The notes: generated from the sequence alone by a model not told the origin. A stretch of 64,000 bases of DNA from CAYVIB01 sp964451365 (GCA_964451365.1 CAYVIB010000012.1:58819-122818); one strand, 5' to 3'. Shown: positions 16,163 to 25,398, counted from the first letter of the stretch. Numbers and translations are program-made.

Positions 16163-18036
16163 GATTCACCGCTGCCGCTGGATGGATTGTAGAGGGCCAT
16201 GTAGGTATCGAACATTTTGCGTGTTATTTTTGCGGCTTCCGAACTTTGTTCCCCGTTCTCAATAATGACAGCAACGGCGATTTTTGGTTCGTCCGCCGGG
16301 GCGAATCCGATAAACAGGGCGTGATCGCGGGTTTTTTCCGTCAGACTTTCACTATCGTATTCCTCATCTTGCGCAATACCCACCACCTGCGCGGTACCGG
16401 TTTTGCCCGCCATACGATAGGGGGCGTCCAGGCCAATGCTTCGATGGGCCGTACCACGGGCACTGTGCACCACGTCCTCCATGGCCTTCAGCACATAGTC
16501 CCAATGATCCTGTTGAGCGGTAAATGTATTGACGACTTCCTTCTCCGTGTCGGCACCACCGATCCTATCCACCAGCCGCGGCTTGACCAGTTTCCCCCGT
16601 GTTGCCAGGGTGGCGGTCATTACCGCCAGTTGTAATGGAGTGGCCAGTACATAACCCTGGCCAATACTCATGTTCAGGTTGTCCCCCGGAAACCAGGGCA
16701 TGCCGCGCGCACCGCGCTTCCAGGCGCGGGACGGCCACAGGCCCGGCCGCTCGCTGGGGATATCGAGCCCGGTGCGCTCACCGAGGCCAAAGCGACTGCC
16801 GAATTCGTGCATGCGATCCACCCCCATGCGATCCGACATGCCGTAGAAAAAGGTATCGCAGGACTCCACGATTGCCTGGTGCAGGTCCACCTGATTGCCG
16901 TGGCCCCACTCTTTCCAGTCGCGGTAGAGACGGTCATCGTTTTCCAACTGGTAATAACCGGGGTCACGGATAGTGGTTTCGTAATTGACGATGTGTGAGT
17001 CCAATCCACCCAGCCCCAGAACCGGCTTGATGGTCGACCCCGGCGGATATTGGGCCTGGATGGTGCGGTTGAACAACGGCAGGTCACTGGACTGGTTCAA
17101 CGCGTTATAGTCCGCAAAGCTGATGCCGGTCACGAAAAGGTTTGGGTCGTAGCTGGGTTGGCTGACCATTGCAAGCACACCCCCCGTCTCTATCTCGATC
17201 GCCACTACAGCACCGCGCCTGCCCGCCAACGCATCAACCGCCGCCTGTTGCAGCCGGCTGTCGAGAAACAGGTGCAGGTCACTACCGGGCACCGGGTCGG
17301 TGCGCTCCAGGGAACGCAGAACCCGGCCGTGAGCGTTGGCTTCGACATTTTCCTGGCCCACATGACCCAACAGATCCAACTCGTAATAACGCTCCAGCCC
17401 GATTTTGCCGATGCTGTGGGTTCCGGCGTAGAGCTTGTAAGTGGCTTCATCGAATTCGCTCAATTCGCGCTCGTTAATCCGGCTGACATAGCCAACGGTG
17501 TGAGCGAACAGGGCTGATTTCGGATAATGGCGCACAAGCTGCGCTTCCACCTCCACTCCCTGCAGGGCGTATTCATTTACGGCAATTATCGAAATCTCCT
17601 TTTCGGTCAGGCGAAACCGCAGGGGCACGGATTCGAAGGGGCGCCGCCGCTGTTTGAGCAACTTGTAGAAATTGTCGACATCCGTTTCACTGACCGGAAT
17701 CAGCTGCGACAGGTATTCAATGGTGGCATTGAGATTGGCCACCCGCTCGCGCACGATGGACAGGGTAAAGCTGGGCTTGTTTTCGGCCAGCAATTCACCA
17801 TTGCGGTCGTATATCAGCCCGCGGTTGGGAGGAACGGGGCGGGTATGGATGCGATTGCGGTCGGATTGGGTGACATAGTCCTCGTAGTGAACCACCTGCA
17901 AACTGTAAAACCGCGCAAGCAGGACACACAACAAAATAAATACCAGCAACAACGCCGTCACCGCGCGCTGCATAAACAGGCGCGATTCGGAGTAGTGGTC
18001 TTTAAAATGGCGCAGTTCAGGTCCCGCCCAGTTCAT
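16159..18036 (-). CDS. mrdA: Penicillin-binding protein 2 (transpeptidase)
   Basis: A 625-residue class B penicillin-binding protein that cross-links peptidoglycan for elongation together with RodA. It has an N-terminal membrane helix (about 23-46), a pedestal domain with RGLIYDRNGELLAEN, and a transpeptidase domain with S334-T-I-K337, S392-C-D394 and the GKTGTAQV motif near residue 545. It follows rlmH by 24 nt. Confidence 0.97.
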   Translation of the reverse strand: MNWAGPELRHFKDHYSESRLFMQRAVTALLLVFILLCVLLARFYSLQVVHYEDYVTQSDRNRIHTRPVPPNRGLIYDRNGELLAENKPSFTLSIVRERVANLNATIEYLSQLIPVSETDVDNFYKLLKQRRRPFESVPLRFRLTEKEISIIAVNEYALQGVEVEAQLVRHYPKSALFAHTVGYVSRINERELSEFDEATYKLYAGTHSIGKIGLERYYELDLLGHVGQENVEANAHGRVLRSLERTDPVPGSDLHLFLDSRLQQAAVDALAGRRGAVVAIEIETGGVLAMVSQPSYDPNLFVTGISFADYNALNQSSDLPLFNRTIQAQYPPGSTIKPVLGLGGLDSHIVNYETTIRDPGYYQLENDDRLYRDWKEWGHGNQVDLHQAIVESCDTFFYGMSDRMGVDRMHEFGSRFGLGERTGLDIPSERPGLWPSRAWKRGARGMPWFPGDNLNMSIGQGYVLATPLQLAVMTATLATRGKLVKPRLVDRIGGADTEKEVVNTFTAQQDHWDYVLKAMEDVVHSARGTAHRSIGLDAPYRMAGKTGTAQVVGIAQDEEYDSESLTEKTRDHALFIGFAPADEPKIAVAVIIENGEQSSEAAKITRKMFDTYMALYNPSSGSGES

Positions 18037-18060
18037 CGCATTACCAGCTGTTCTTAAAAC

Positions 18061-18525
18061 CTATTTGTGATAAGGATGATTTTGCAAAATCGTCCAGGCC
18101 CGGTATAACTGCTCGATCAACACAATTCTGACCAGGGGGTGCGGCAGGGTCATCGCTGACAGCGACCACCGCTCGTTGGCTCGTTCCAGGCAGGGCTGCG
18201 ACAGCCCTTCAGGTCCACCGATCATTATAGTTATGTTCTGCCCGTGCATTTGCCAGTCGGACAGTTTTTTCGCCAGCGCTTCCGTACTCAGGCTTTTGCC
18301 TTTGACATCCATTGCAACAACGTGCTGTTTGACCGCAATGGCGGAGAGAATACTCTCCCCTTCCTGAATTTTTATGTTATCGACGCTGTTGTTCTTCGAT
18401 CTCACCGCCAGTGGCAGTTCGACCAGGCTGCACAGATCGCGGGGCAGGCGTTTGGCGTACTCTTCGTAACCATGCTTCACCCAGGCGGGCATCTTGGTGC
18501 CCACGGCAACAATCTGTATTTTCAC
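18061..18525 (-). CDS. rlmH: 23S rRNA pseudouridine-1915 N3-methyltransferase
   Basis: A 154-residue SPOUT methyltransferase acting on helix 69 of 23S rRNA in assembled ribosomes. Family marks are the N-terminal MKIQIVAVGTKMP, the SAM-binding loop IGGPEGL and the C-terminal LSAMTLPHPLVRIVLIEQLYRAW with YHK at the end. It starts 6 nt after rsfS, as in most proteobacteria. Confidence 0.97.
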   Translation of the reverse strand: MKIQIVAVGTKMPAWVKHGYEEYAKRLPRDLCSLVELPLAVRSKNNSVDNIKIQEGESILSAIAVKQHVVAMDVKGKSLSTEALAKKLSDWQMHGQNITIMIGGPEGLSQPCLERANERWSLSAMTLPHPLVRIVLIEQLYRAWTILQNHPYHK

Positions 18526-18531
18526 GGGCGT

Positions 18532-18879
18532 TTATTCAGAGCGGGACTTTCGCGTGGCCGGCTCCATCGACCAAAGTTTTTCCAACTCGTAAAAATCGCG
18601 CGTGGCCTGCAACATAATGTGGACAACAATATCCCCGAAATCCACCAGTACCCATTCGCCGGCCTCTTTGCCTTCGACACCAATGGGGCGGAACCCCCGC
18701 TCCTTCGCTTCCTTGATAACGTTGTCCGCCAGCGATTTAACGTGCCGGTTGGAGGTGCCGGTAACAATTACCAGGACATCCATCACGTCACTTAATTCCG
18801 TCACATCCAGAACGGAGACATCCTTGCCTTTTAAATCGTCCAGTGCGTCTTCGACGACTTTCTTTAAACCTGACTGCAT
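18532..18879 (-). CDS. rsfS: Ribosomal silencing factor RsfS
   Basis: A 115-residue protein that binds ribosomal protein uL14 and blocks subunit joining in poor conditions. Family blocks: VEDALDDLKGKDVSVLDV, ELSDVMDVLVIVTGTSNRH and GEWVLVDFGDIVVHIM. Its ATG directly abuts the nadD stop codon (no gap). Confidence 0.97.
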   Translation of the reverse strand: MQSGLKKVVEDALDDLKGKDVSVLDVTELSDVMDVLVIVTGTSNRHVKSLADNVIKEAKERGFRPIGVEGKEAGEWVLVDFGDIVVHIMLQATRDFYELEKLWSMEPATRKSRSE

Positions 18880-19596
18880 CTAACTCACTCTTGGTTGTTG
18901 AACTCTTGGTTGTTGAAAAAAAGGGGTTACATCATATAGCTTGTGTTCGCGAATATACTCCCAAACCGGAGCCGGGATATCCGGCTCAACGGACTCACCC
19001 GCGGCAATCCTGCGCCGGATTTCACTGGAGGACACCTTCGTTTCCGGCGTTGTCAGGAGGCTGATTTTCCCCTTCGGGTGAGCGGACAACTGCTCCGGCT
19101 CAACCCAACGGCCGGCCAGCGATTCTTCCAATATGGGGTTGTTCAGATCAAAATAACCGGGTCGTTTGACGACAGCGATATTGGCGTGATCGAATATCTC
19201 CCGCCAGCGGTGCCAGGTATCCAGGCCCTGCAGTGAATCCCAGCCAATAATCCAAACCAGGCAGGCGAAGTCGCCGCAGTCCTTCCGCGCATCGCGCACC
19301 GTGTCGAACGTGTAGGAAGGTTGGTCCCGCCGCAACTCCCTTTCATCGACAACCAGTTCAGGCACGGCGTTGCAAAGGGCTTTCAGCATATTCAGCCGAT
19401 GCTCCGCCGATGCGGAAGGCGTTTTGCCGTGGGGAGGGATATGACAGGGCAACAGGTAAATATGTTCCGCCATCAGAATCCGGCGGGCCTCCAACGCGGA
19501 TACTACGTGACCATTGTGAATCGGGTCGAATGTCCCGCCGAGCATTACCACCTTTTCGGGCGGGCGCTTTTGTTGCTGGTCCGGATCGACCGTCAA
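18880..19596 (-). CDS. nadD: Nicotinate-nucleotide adenylyltransferase
   Basis: A 238-residue nucleotidyltransferase making deamido-NAD from nicotinate mononucleotide and ATP. The HIGH-type motif is in GGTFDPIHNGH and the second nucleotide motif is SSSEIRRRI. The C-terminus FFQQPRVQQPRVS is unusual: it is encoded by a 15-bp in-frame tandem duplication that extends the protein by five residues. Upstream lies proA after 12 nt. Confidence 0.96.
   Translation of the reverse strand: MTVDPDQQQKRPPEKVVMLGGTFDPIHNGHVVSALEARRILMAEHIYLLPCHIPPHGKTPSASAEHRLNMLKALCNAVPELVVDERELRRDQPSYTFDTVRDARKDCGDFACLVWIIGWDSLQGLDTWHRWREIFDHANIAVVKRPGYFDLNNPILEESLAGRWVEPEQLSAHPKGKISLLTTPETKVSSSEIRRRIAAGESVEPDIPAPVWEYIREHKLYDVTPFFQQPRVQQPRVS
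18887..18916. repeat. 15-bp tandem duplication at the 3' end of nadD
   Basis: ACTCTTGGTTGTTGA occurs at 18887-18901 and 18902-18916 without a mismatch, encoding QQPRV twice just before the nadD stop. Confidence 0.95.
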
Positions 19597-19608
19597 GCCG
19601 CGTCACCG

Positions 19609-20865
19609 TTATTCACGTATGTGCCCGTCACCGAAGACAATCCATTTTTGCGAAGTAAGCCCCTCCAGGCCGACAGGGCCGCGGGCGTGAATTTTATCAG
19701 TGGAAATGCCGATCTCCGCGCCCAGGCCGTATTCAAAGCCGTCGGCGAAGCGGGTGGAAGCGTTGACCATGACCGAACTGGAATCCACCTCGCGCAGGAA
19801 CCGGCGCGCACGGGTGTAATCCTCGGTAACAATGGTATCCGTGTGATTGGAACTGTACTGGTTGATATGCGCAATGGCCTCATCCATATCCGCAACGATC
19901 TTTATTGCCAGTATGGGGGCCAGGTACTCGGTTTGCCAGTCTTCTTCCGTGGCCGGAGCCACTTCGGGCAAAATCCGGCGGGTTTTATCGCATCCGCGCA
20001 GCTCCACATTCTTCTGAATGTAGGCTTTTGCCAGGCGCGGCAGGATGTCTTCCGCCGCATCGTCCGCCACCAGCAGGGTTTCCATGGCATTGCAGACGCC
20101 GTAGCGATGGGTTTTGCTGTTCAGGGCGATATCGAAAGCTTTTTCCAGATTAGCCTTATCGTCGATATAAACGTGACAAATGCCATCCAGGTGCTTGATG
20201 ACGTTAACCTTGGCTTCGGCGGCGACCCGCTCGATCAGGCCGCGGCCGCCGCGCGGCACGATAACATCCACGTACCCGGCCATGGTAATCAGTTCGCCCA
20301 CGGCCGCCCGGTCCGTGGTTTCCACCACCTGCACAGCGCTGGCGGGAAGACCGGCTTTTTCCAGCCCGCGCGCAATGCATTTGGCAATGGCCTGGTTCGA
20401 GTGCACGACTTCGCTGCCGCCGCGCAAAATAGCGGCGTTGCCGGACTTCAGGCACAGGCTGGCGGCATCGATGGTTACGTTGGGACGCGACTCGTAGATG
20501 ATGCCCACCACGCCCAGAGGCACGCGCATCCTGCCCACCTGGATGCCGGAAGGCCGGTATTTCATATCGCTGATTTCACCACAGGGGTCCGGCAATGCCG
20601 CCACCTGCTTTAAGCCTTCGATCATGCCGTCGATGCGGGCGGGGGTCAGTTCAAGCCGGTCCAGCATCGCCGGTTCCAATCCGGCGGCGCGACCGTTTTC
20701 CAGGTCGCGGGCATTTTCCCCGGCAATGAACTTGCGGGCGCTTTCTATCTCGTCGGCAATGGCGTGCAGCGCGGCGTTTTTCATACCGGTGTCCGTCGCC
20801 GCGAGGATGCGCGAAGCGCGCTTGGCCTCACGCCCGAGGTTGTGCATGTATTCTTTAACTGTCAT
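19609..20865 (-). CDS. proA: Glutamate-5-semialdehyde dehydrogenase (gamma-glutamyl phosphate reductase)
   Basis: A 418-residue NADPH-dependent enzyme reducing gamma-glutamyl phosphate in proline synthesis. It belongs to the aldehyde dehydrogenase superfamily, with the catalytic Cys in YGVCNAMETLLV and the dinucleotide-binding stretch SGNAAILRGGSEV. The ATG at 20865 (MTVKEYMHNLGREAK) matches the family; the frame opens at 21006, inside the neighbouring gene. First gene of the long leftward block through lipA. Confidence 0.96.
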   Translation of the reverse strand: MTVKEYMHNLGREAKRASRILAATDTGMKNAALHAIADEIESARKFIAGENARDLENGRAAGLEPAMLDRLELTPARIDGMIEGLKQVAALPDPCGEISDMKYRPSGIQVGRMRVPLGVVGIIYESRPNVTIDAASLCLKSGNAAILRGGSEVVHSNQAIAKCIARGLEKAGLPASAVQVVETTDRAAVGELITMAGYVDVIVPRGGRGLIERVAAEAKVNVIKHLDGICHVYIDDKANLEKAFDIALNSKTHRYGVCNAMETLLVADDAAEDILPRLAKAYIQKNVELRGCDKTRRILPEVAPATEEDWQTEYLAPILAIKIVADMDEAIAHINQYSSNHTDTIVTEDYTRARRFLREVDSSSVMVNASTRFADGFEYGLGAEIGISTDKIHARGPVGLEGLTSQKWIVFGDGHIRE

Positions 20866-20956
20866 TCCGGTTTTTCCGTTAAAAGTTACGATTATACATT
20901 TCACCCGGGAATAGCACGAGCGACGGAGATTGTCGGTTACAAACGTGGGCCGTGGG

Positions 20957-21934
20957 TCAGGCGGTATGGGCTGCCGGCACGAAAAAGGATGTGCGGGCGA
21001 ATTCAATGCGGTCCGCGATGCTCATTTTGTGGGGCCGGGAAAGCTGTTCAATTTTGCGCAGGCGCGGCAGCAATCCTGCATTGTTGGCAATCTGGATCGA
21101 CAGGCCGGGGCGGGCATTCAACTCCAATAGCGTCGGCCCCATGTGTTTATCCAGCACCAGGTCAACACCCAGATAACCCAGCCCTGTCATGTCCGCGCAG
21201 GCGCAGGCCAGCTCCAACAACGCCGGCCACCGCGGCACCTGCAACTGGTTGAGCTTTTGACCGGTGTCGGGGTGGACGGTAATCACCTTGTCCCGCTGAA
21301 CGGCATTGACCGCGTAACCGCTGCCGATATCCACACCCACGCCCACCGCGCCCTGGTGCAGGTTGGCCTTGCCGTGGGAGACGGCGCAGGACAGCCGCAT
21401 CATGGCCATGGTCGGCACGCCCCGAAATACGATTACCCGTATGTCGGGCACGCCCTCGTAAGTATAATTGTCCAGCACCGGGTCGCCGATGATCAGGGTC
21501 TCGATCATCGCCACGTCCACGGCGCCGCCCAAGGAAAACAGCCCCGCCAGGATATTCGACACATGCCTTTCCAGGTCACCGGCCAACATTGCCTGACCGT
21601 TGGCGCGGTAATATTTGTCCTCGCCCACCCCGGTAATCACCAGAATACCCTTGCCGCCGGAGCCCTTGGCCGGCTTGATACAAAAACCATCGAAGCCGGC
21701 CACCAGCGAAGCAACTTTGCGCACGTCGTGCTGATTGTCGATTACGCCGATAAGGCGCGGCACTTTCACTCCGTGCTCAATCGCCAGGCGCTTGGTCTGC
21801 AGCTTGTCATCCACCAGCGGAAACAACGCCCGCTGGTTGTAGCGGCTGATATAGGAAATGTTGCGCCGGTTCATTCCCATGATGCCCTTGCGGGCCAGGA
21901 TGGAAATGCCAAAGTCGGGAAGCTTCCAGCCCAT
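20957..21934 (-). CDS. ATP-grasp protein, alpha-L-glutamate ligase-like (RimK-related)
   Basis: A 325-residue protein of the RimK-related ATP-grasp group. Visible are the ATP-binding IKPAKGSGGKGI (about residues 85-100) and the metal-binding C-terminal LGYLGVDLVLDKHMGPTLLELNARPGLSIQIAN. Such enzymes join an amino group to a carboxylate through an acyl phosphate; the substrate here is unknown. It is the third gene of a conserved leftward trio with a seven-helix inactive-transglutaminase protein and a retropepsin-like lipoprotein. It is cytosolic, since no signal or membrane segment is seen. The start MGWKLPDFGIS at 21934 is typical for the group. Confidence 0.85.
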   Translation of the reverse strand: MGWKLPDFGISILARKGIMGMNRRNISYISRYNQRALFPLVDDKLQTKRLAIEHGVKVPRLIGVIDNQHDVRKVASLVAGFDGFCIKPAKGSGGKGILVITGVGEDKYYRANGQAMLAGDLERHVSNILAGLFSLGGAVDVAMIETLIIGDPVLDNYTYEGVPDIRVIVFRGVPTMAMMRLSCAVSHGKANLHQGAVGVGVDIGSGYAVNAVQRDKVITVHPDTGQKLNQLQVPRWPALLELACACADMTGLGYLGVDLVLDKHMGPTLLELNARPGLSIQIANNAGLLPRLRKIEQLSRPHKMSIADRIEFARTSFFVPAAHTA

Positions 21935-22049
21935 CTAATGTAATGTCCTGCCTAAAACAGTTATTGAGTGGTTCTCAAATTTGTTGCAGCGAGGCGGATT
22001 CCGCAGGGAATGTCGGCTACCTTCCCAAGTCAATACCTTCGACACTACA

Positions 22050-23564
22050 CTACCCCTCCCTCATAAACGGCTTGAAGCGGCGAATTTCGCTGAGCCTGTA
22101 GCCAGTGTAGTTGCCCAGGATCAACACCAGCGCCATAAACACCAGTTGCAGGCCGATGAAGTTAAAGGTGAGATGGCGGACGATTTCATTGGTCATCAAC
22201 ATATAGGCGATCAACGCCACAAACAGCGATCCGCTACCCTGGACGAGGACTTCCTTTGGGCCCTCCTCTTCCCAAAGGATGGACATTCGCTCGATGGTCC
22301 AGCTCAGGATAATCATCGGGAAGAAGGTGATTTTCAAGCCTTCGGCTAGCCCGATCTGGTAGGCAATTACCGAAAACGCGGCGATCATGACAATAACCGA
22401 GATAATCACCGCCGATATCCTGGCCACCAGCAGCAGATTCAACTGGGAAAGGTAACTGCGGATCATGAGTCCGATGCTTACAACCAGCACGAACCCCACC
22501 AGGCCGGTAACCAGGCTGGTTTGGATGAATGCCATGGCAATCAGCACCGGCATAAAAGTACCGGAAGTCCTCAGGCCGATAATAATACGCAGGAACACCA
22601 CCACCAGTACGCCCACGGGAATGAGTAGCAAGCCCTTGAAGACGGTTTGCTCTTCCAGTGGCAGGCTGTGAATGGAAAAGTCGAGCAGCGGGCTCTCGCG
22701 GGTCTGCATCCCCAGCAACATGGTACTGGCGGGCGTTTCCTGCTCGATAACAGAGAAAAAGACAGTGGACCGGCTGCCGCCGATCAAATCCAGCAGCGCG
22801 CCCGAGTGGTATTCCCACATCAGTTGGTTTTTCGCCAGGCCCTGGCGGCCACTGTGAATATCGAACAACTCGTATTCATTGCCGTTGAACACCTGCAGGT
22901 AACTTTGCAACTGCTGGCGGCGGCGACCGTCCTCCAGCGTCAGGACAAAAACCTCGCGCGCCGGCACACCGGCTTCCATCAGCAAGTCAACCAGCCAGGC
23001 AGCGCGGCCCTGCCGCTGGGTCAACAGTTGGGAGTTTTGCACCTGGGTATCAAACTCACGGATCAGTTCGCGCGCCAGTGTATAGCTGTCGGCCGAACGC
23101 TCGCGGGCGTTTTGCAACAGATCCCGTGCGGCAGTGACATAAGGGCCATTGCCGCTCAATGTGGAGCGGAGCGGCGGCGGCATCGCCGTCTTTTCATCCC
23201 GCGACTCATCCCGCACCAACATGTCCACCCGATAGTACAGGGTCTGTTGACCCGAAGCCTGGCGGATGGACCACTCGGCCCGCCGTCCGGCTTCCGACTC
23301 CACGAAGTCCAGGCCGTAACCCGGGCTGGCGGTGTGTTCGGCCAGGCGCTCAAAGCCCGGCTGGGTATCAGGAATCGCCAGCGACACCTTGGCCGGCTGG
23401 TTCTGGCCGAGAAAATCTATTTTCGCCTCGATGGACCAGACGTGGCGTTTTTCTCCCGGCAGCCACGGCACATCCGACGTTAAATGGCGGTGCACCGAAA
23501 GGGCCAGCCCGCTGAAAATCAGCAATGCGATAAGGACATAAAATGGAATTCGGGATTTTTTCAC
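22050..23564 (-). CDS. Membrane protein with inactive transglutaminase domain and seven helices
   Basis: A 504-residue protein. One N-terminal helix (about 8-24) precedes a periplasmic domain (25-300) resembling a transglutaminase without its active Cys-His-Asp arrangement (RQGRAAWLVDLLMEAGVPAREVFVL is the equivalent region). About seven helices follow (310-490, from FKGLLLIPVGVLVVVFLRIIIG to FMALVLILGNYTGYRL). This matches the family described as 'inactive transglutaminase fused to 7TM', always found with the RimK-like ligase and the retropepsin-like protease. It is 15 nt downstream of the latter gene. The role in the trio is likely envelope sensing or scaffolding, by inference. Confidence 0.85.
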   Translation of the reverse strand: MKKSRIPFYVLIALLIFSGLALSVHRHLTSDVPWLPGEKRHVWSIEAKIDFLGQNQPAKVSLAIPDTQPGFERLAEHTASPGYGLDFVESEAGRRAEWSIRQASGQQTLYYRVDMLVRDESRDEKTAMPPPLRSTLSGNGPYVTAARDLLQNARERSADSYTLARELIREFDTQVQNSQLLTQRQGRAAWLVDLLMEAGVPAREVFVLTLEDGRRRQQLQSYLQVFNGNEYELFDIHSGRQGLAKNQLMWEYHSGALLDLIGGSRSTVFFSVIEQETPASTMLLGMQTRESPLLDFSIHSLPLEEQTVFKGLLLIPVGVLVVVFLRIIIGLRTSGTFMPVLIAMAFIQTSLVTGLVGFVLVVSIGLMIRSYLSQLNLLLVARISAVIISVIVMIAAFSVIAYQIGLAEGLKITFFPMIILSWTIERMSILWEEEGPKEVLVQGSGSLFVALIAYMLMTNEIVRHLTFNFIGLQLVFMALVLILGNYTGYRLSEIRRFKPFMREG

Positions 23565-23579
23565 GGGTATTGTTTACCG

Positions 23580-24407
23580 CTACTGTTGAACGGTTTGATT
23601 GGGTATTGTCTGGAGGCGATCCATTAGTTGCTTTTTGGAATGCGTAAATTGACGGGAAACATCGACCACCGCGATATCCCGCAAAAAGGTCCGCCCCAGC
23701 AAAACGGGGTAAACGGCGTTGTCCTTGTCCATCAGGGTAAATTCAGTGTCTTCAATTAAATCCCCAAGCTGTACTGTCAGGCTGACCACCGCCAGGCGAT
23801 CCTTCTCGGAAGTTGATTTTACCTTGGCGTAGCGAACAAGCGGCGTCTCATAGGTCCTGCCGCTCTCGTCACCGACCAGGCTGAAACTCACCCATTTTTC
23901 GCCGTTTCGCTCAAAGGGCTGGATATTCTGCGCACTTATGGAAGAAATCAATATGCCGGTATCAATCCGGGCTTTCAGTATCTGGTTCAGCAAGTCTATC
24001 CATACCCACTCATTGCGCCCGACAACCATTTTCTCAACACCGTTTCTGGCCGGCTGCGGTTGGGCATCCTCTTCGTCATCGTTCGTTTCGCGCTCCACCA
24101 CCGGCAGCGTCTCCAGCACCTTGGACGGAAGCGGCACACCCGCCGCATCGTAAGCCGCCAGCTCCTGGACCTGTACCAGGGTCTCCTGGATGTCCTTCAG
24201 GGTAGTTCCCAGCTCCTGTTGAAGGGTGGAAAGCTCATCAAGCCTAACAGATTGCTCCTGCAACACCAGTTGCTGTTGTTCGATCAGTTTAGCGTTGCGG
24301 TCGATTGACGCTTCTTCCACAAGCGTCTGGGACGGCTTGTGGAAAGCGCATGCGGTCATACCTACGGTGAGAAACAGGGCGAAAATCCGACAGATCATAA
24401 AATCCAT
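23580..24407 (-). CDS. Retropepsin-like lipoprotein (RimB/ATP-dependent zinc protease family)
   Basis: A 275-residue lipoprotein: signal with lipobox MTAC (lipidated C20), a coiled-coil-like Gln/Leu/Glu-rich stretch (35-90), a variable linker, and a C-terminal domain (about 125-265) with the aspartic-protease-like D149-T-G motif in RIDTGILISSISAQ and the second strand motif PVLLGRTFLRDIAVVDVSRQF. Databases often name this family 'ATP-dependent zinc protease', yet the DTG and LLGRTFL signature is that of a single-domain retropepsin. First gene of the trio. Start could also be the ATG at 24398. Its start codon lies in a 17-bp tandem duplication. Confidence 0.82.
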   Translation of the reverse strand: MDFMICRIFALFLTVGMTACAFHKPSQTLVEEASIDRNAKLIEQQQLVLQEQSVRLDELSTLQQELGTTLKDIQETLVQVQELAAYDAAGVPLPSKVLETLPVVERETNDDEEDAQPQPARNGVEKMVVGRNEWVWIDLLNQILKARIDTGILISSISAQNIQPFERNGEKWVSFSLVGDESGRTYETPLVRYAKVKSTSEKDRLAVVSLTVQLGDLIEDTEFTLMDKDNAVYPVLLGRTFLRDIAVVDVSRQFTHSKKQLMDRLQTIPNQTVQQ

Positions 24408-24437
24408 TGTTATTCGTGTGCCATTGCTATTCGTGTG
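24404..24437. repeat. 17-bp tandem duplication over a start codon
   Basis: CCATTGTTATTCGTGTG (24404-24420) is followed by CCATTGCTATTCGTGTG (24421-24437), one mismatch. The leftward ATG of the retropepsin-like gene (24407-24405) lies in the first unit and a second ATG is created in the other. Confidence 0.9.
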
Positions 24438-24702
24438 TTAGTGGCGGTGAAATATGACTTCCCGAATACCGCGTAAAGCCTGCCATGATACCAGTGTTTA
24501 ATGCAAATCAGGGGGAATTACGCCACAACTGACGGCCTGTTCCACAGCAAACGCCGGTTAACCGGTGTGGTAATTCATTCATGGGCTATTGTTTATGCGA
24601 ATTTAAGGGAAGGGCAAAATTGACACGTCGGTATGACATTTACTCGACGTCAAAGTGCGGATCATAATACCTAATAAGTTACAAAAAGAGGATGGTTTGA
24701 GC

Positions 24703-25368
24703 ATGTTAAAAGGGGTTATTTTTGATCACGATGGCACCCTGGTGGACTCCGAAACGAGACACTACCGGATCTGGCGTGACGTGCTGTCCGATTTTGGTGT
24801 GGATTTCGCCGAAGCGGATTACGCGCGGGACTATTCGGGCTACCCCACCCGCCACAACGCGCGGACACTGGTGGACGCCTACCGGTTGGATATCGATCCC
24901 GAAACGCTGTTCCGGCTGAAGGAGGAAAAGGTGAATAGCCTGCTTACGGGGGAATCATTCGAGTTGATGCCCGGCGTGGAGGAGGTGATTACCGCCTGCC
25001 GCGATCTGGGCCTTGCGCTGGCGATCGCCTCCGGCGCGCGCAGCAATGAAGTTGCCAACACTCTGGAGGTTCACAATTTCACCGGTATGTTCAAAACCGT
25101 CGCCTGCAGTCAGGATGTCCCCCACCCAAAACCGGCGCCGGACGTTTACCTGCTGGCACTGGACAGGCTCGGGCTGACCGCGGAGGAGTGCGTGGCGGTG
25201 GAAGACAGTTACAGTGGTTTGCAGTCGGCCAAAGCGGCGGGGTTGCGCTGCATCGTCGTGCCCAACGCGTATTCCGTCAGTCACGATTTTTCCGGTGCGG
25301 ATATTATTGTGGGGAATCTTGCCGGCGCCATCGACGCAATTGCGAAAATGCGAAACGCAACCGGCTGA
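24703..25368 (+). CDS. HAD-family phosphatase (beta-phosphoglucomutase-like)
   Basis: A 221-residue haloacid dehalogenase superfamily hydrolase, subfamily I with a small alpha-helical cap. Motif I is GVIFDHDGTLVDSE (nucleophile D8, acid D10), motif II is IASGARSNEV, motif III is the Lys of HPKPAPDVYLLAL and motif IV is AVEDSYSG. Substrate is probably a small sugar or nucleotide phosphate but cannot be named. The frame opens at 24655; ATG 24703 or TTG 24697 (AAGAGGA five bases upstream) is the likely start. An 8-bp inverted repeat (25359-25366/25372-25379) overlaps the stop. Confidence 0.9.
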   Translation: MLKGVIFDHDGTLVDSETRHYRIWRDVLSDFGVDFAEADYARDYSGYPTRHNARTLVDAYRLDIDPETLFRLKEEKVNSLLTGESFELMPGVEEVITACRDLGLALAIASGARSNEVANTLEVHNFTGMFKTVACSQDVPHPKPAPDVYLLALDRLGLTAEECVAVEDSYSGLQSAKAAGLRCIVVPNAYSVSHDFSGADIIVGNLAGAIDAIAKMRNATG

Positions 25369-25398
25369 CGGAGCCGGTTACCGGGGAAGGAGTTGCCC

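Noticed and set aside
23580..24407. Zinc metalloprotease reading of the RimB-like gene
   Set aside because: No HExxH or other zinc motif is seen; the DTG and LLGRTFL motifs indicate an aspartic, retropepsin-like fold.
25359..25379. Terminator after the HAD gene
   Set aside because: The 8-bp inverted repeat overlaps the stop codon and is not followed by a T run; it may only slow polymerase.
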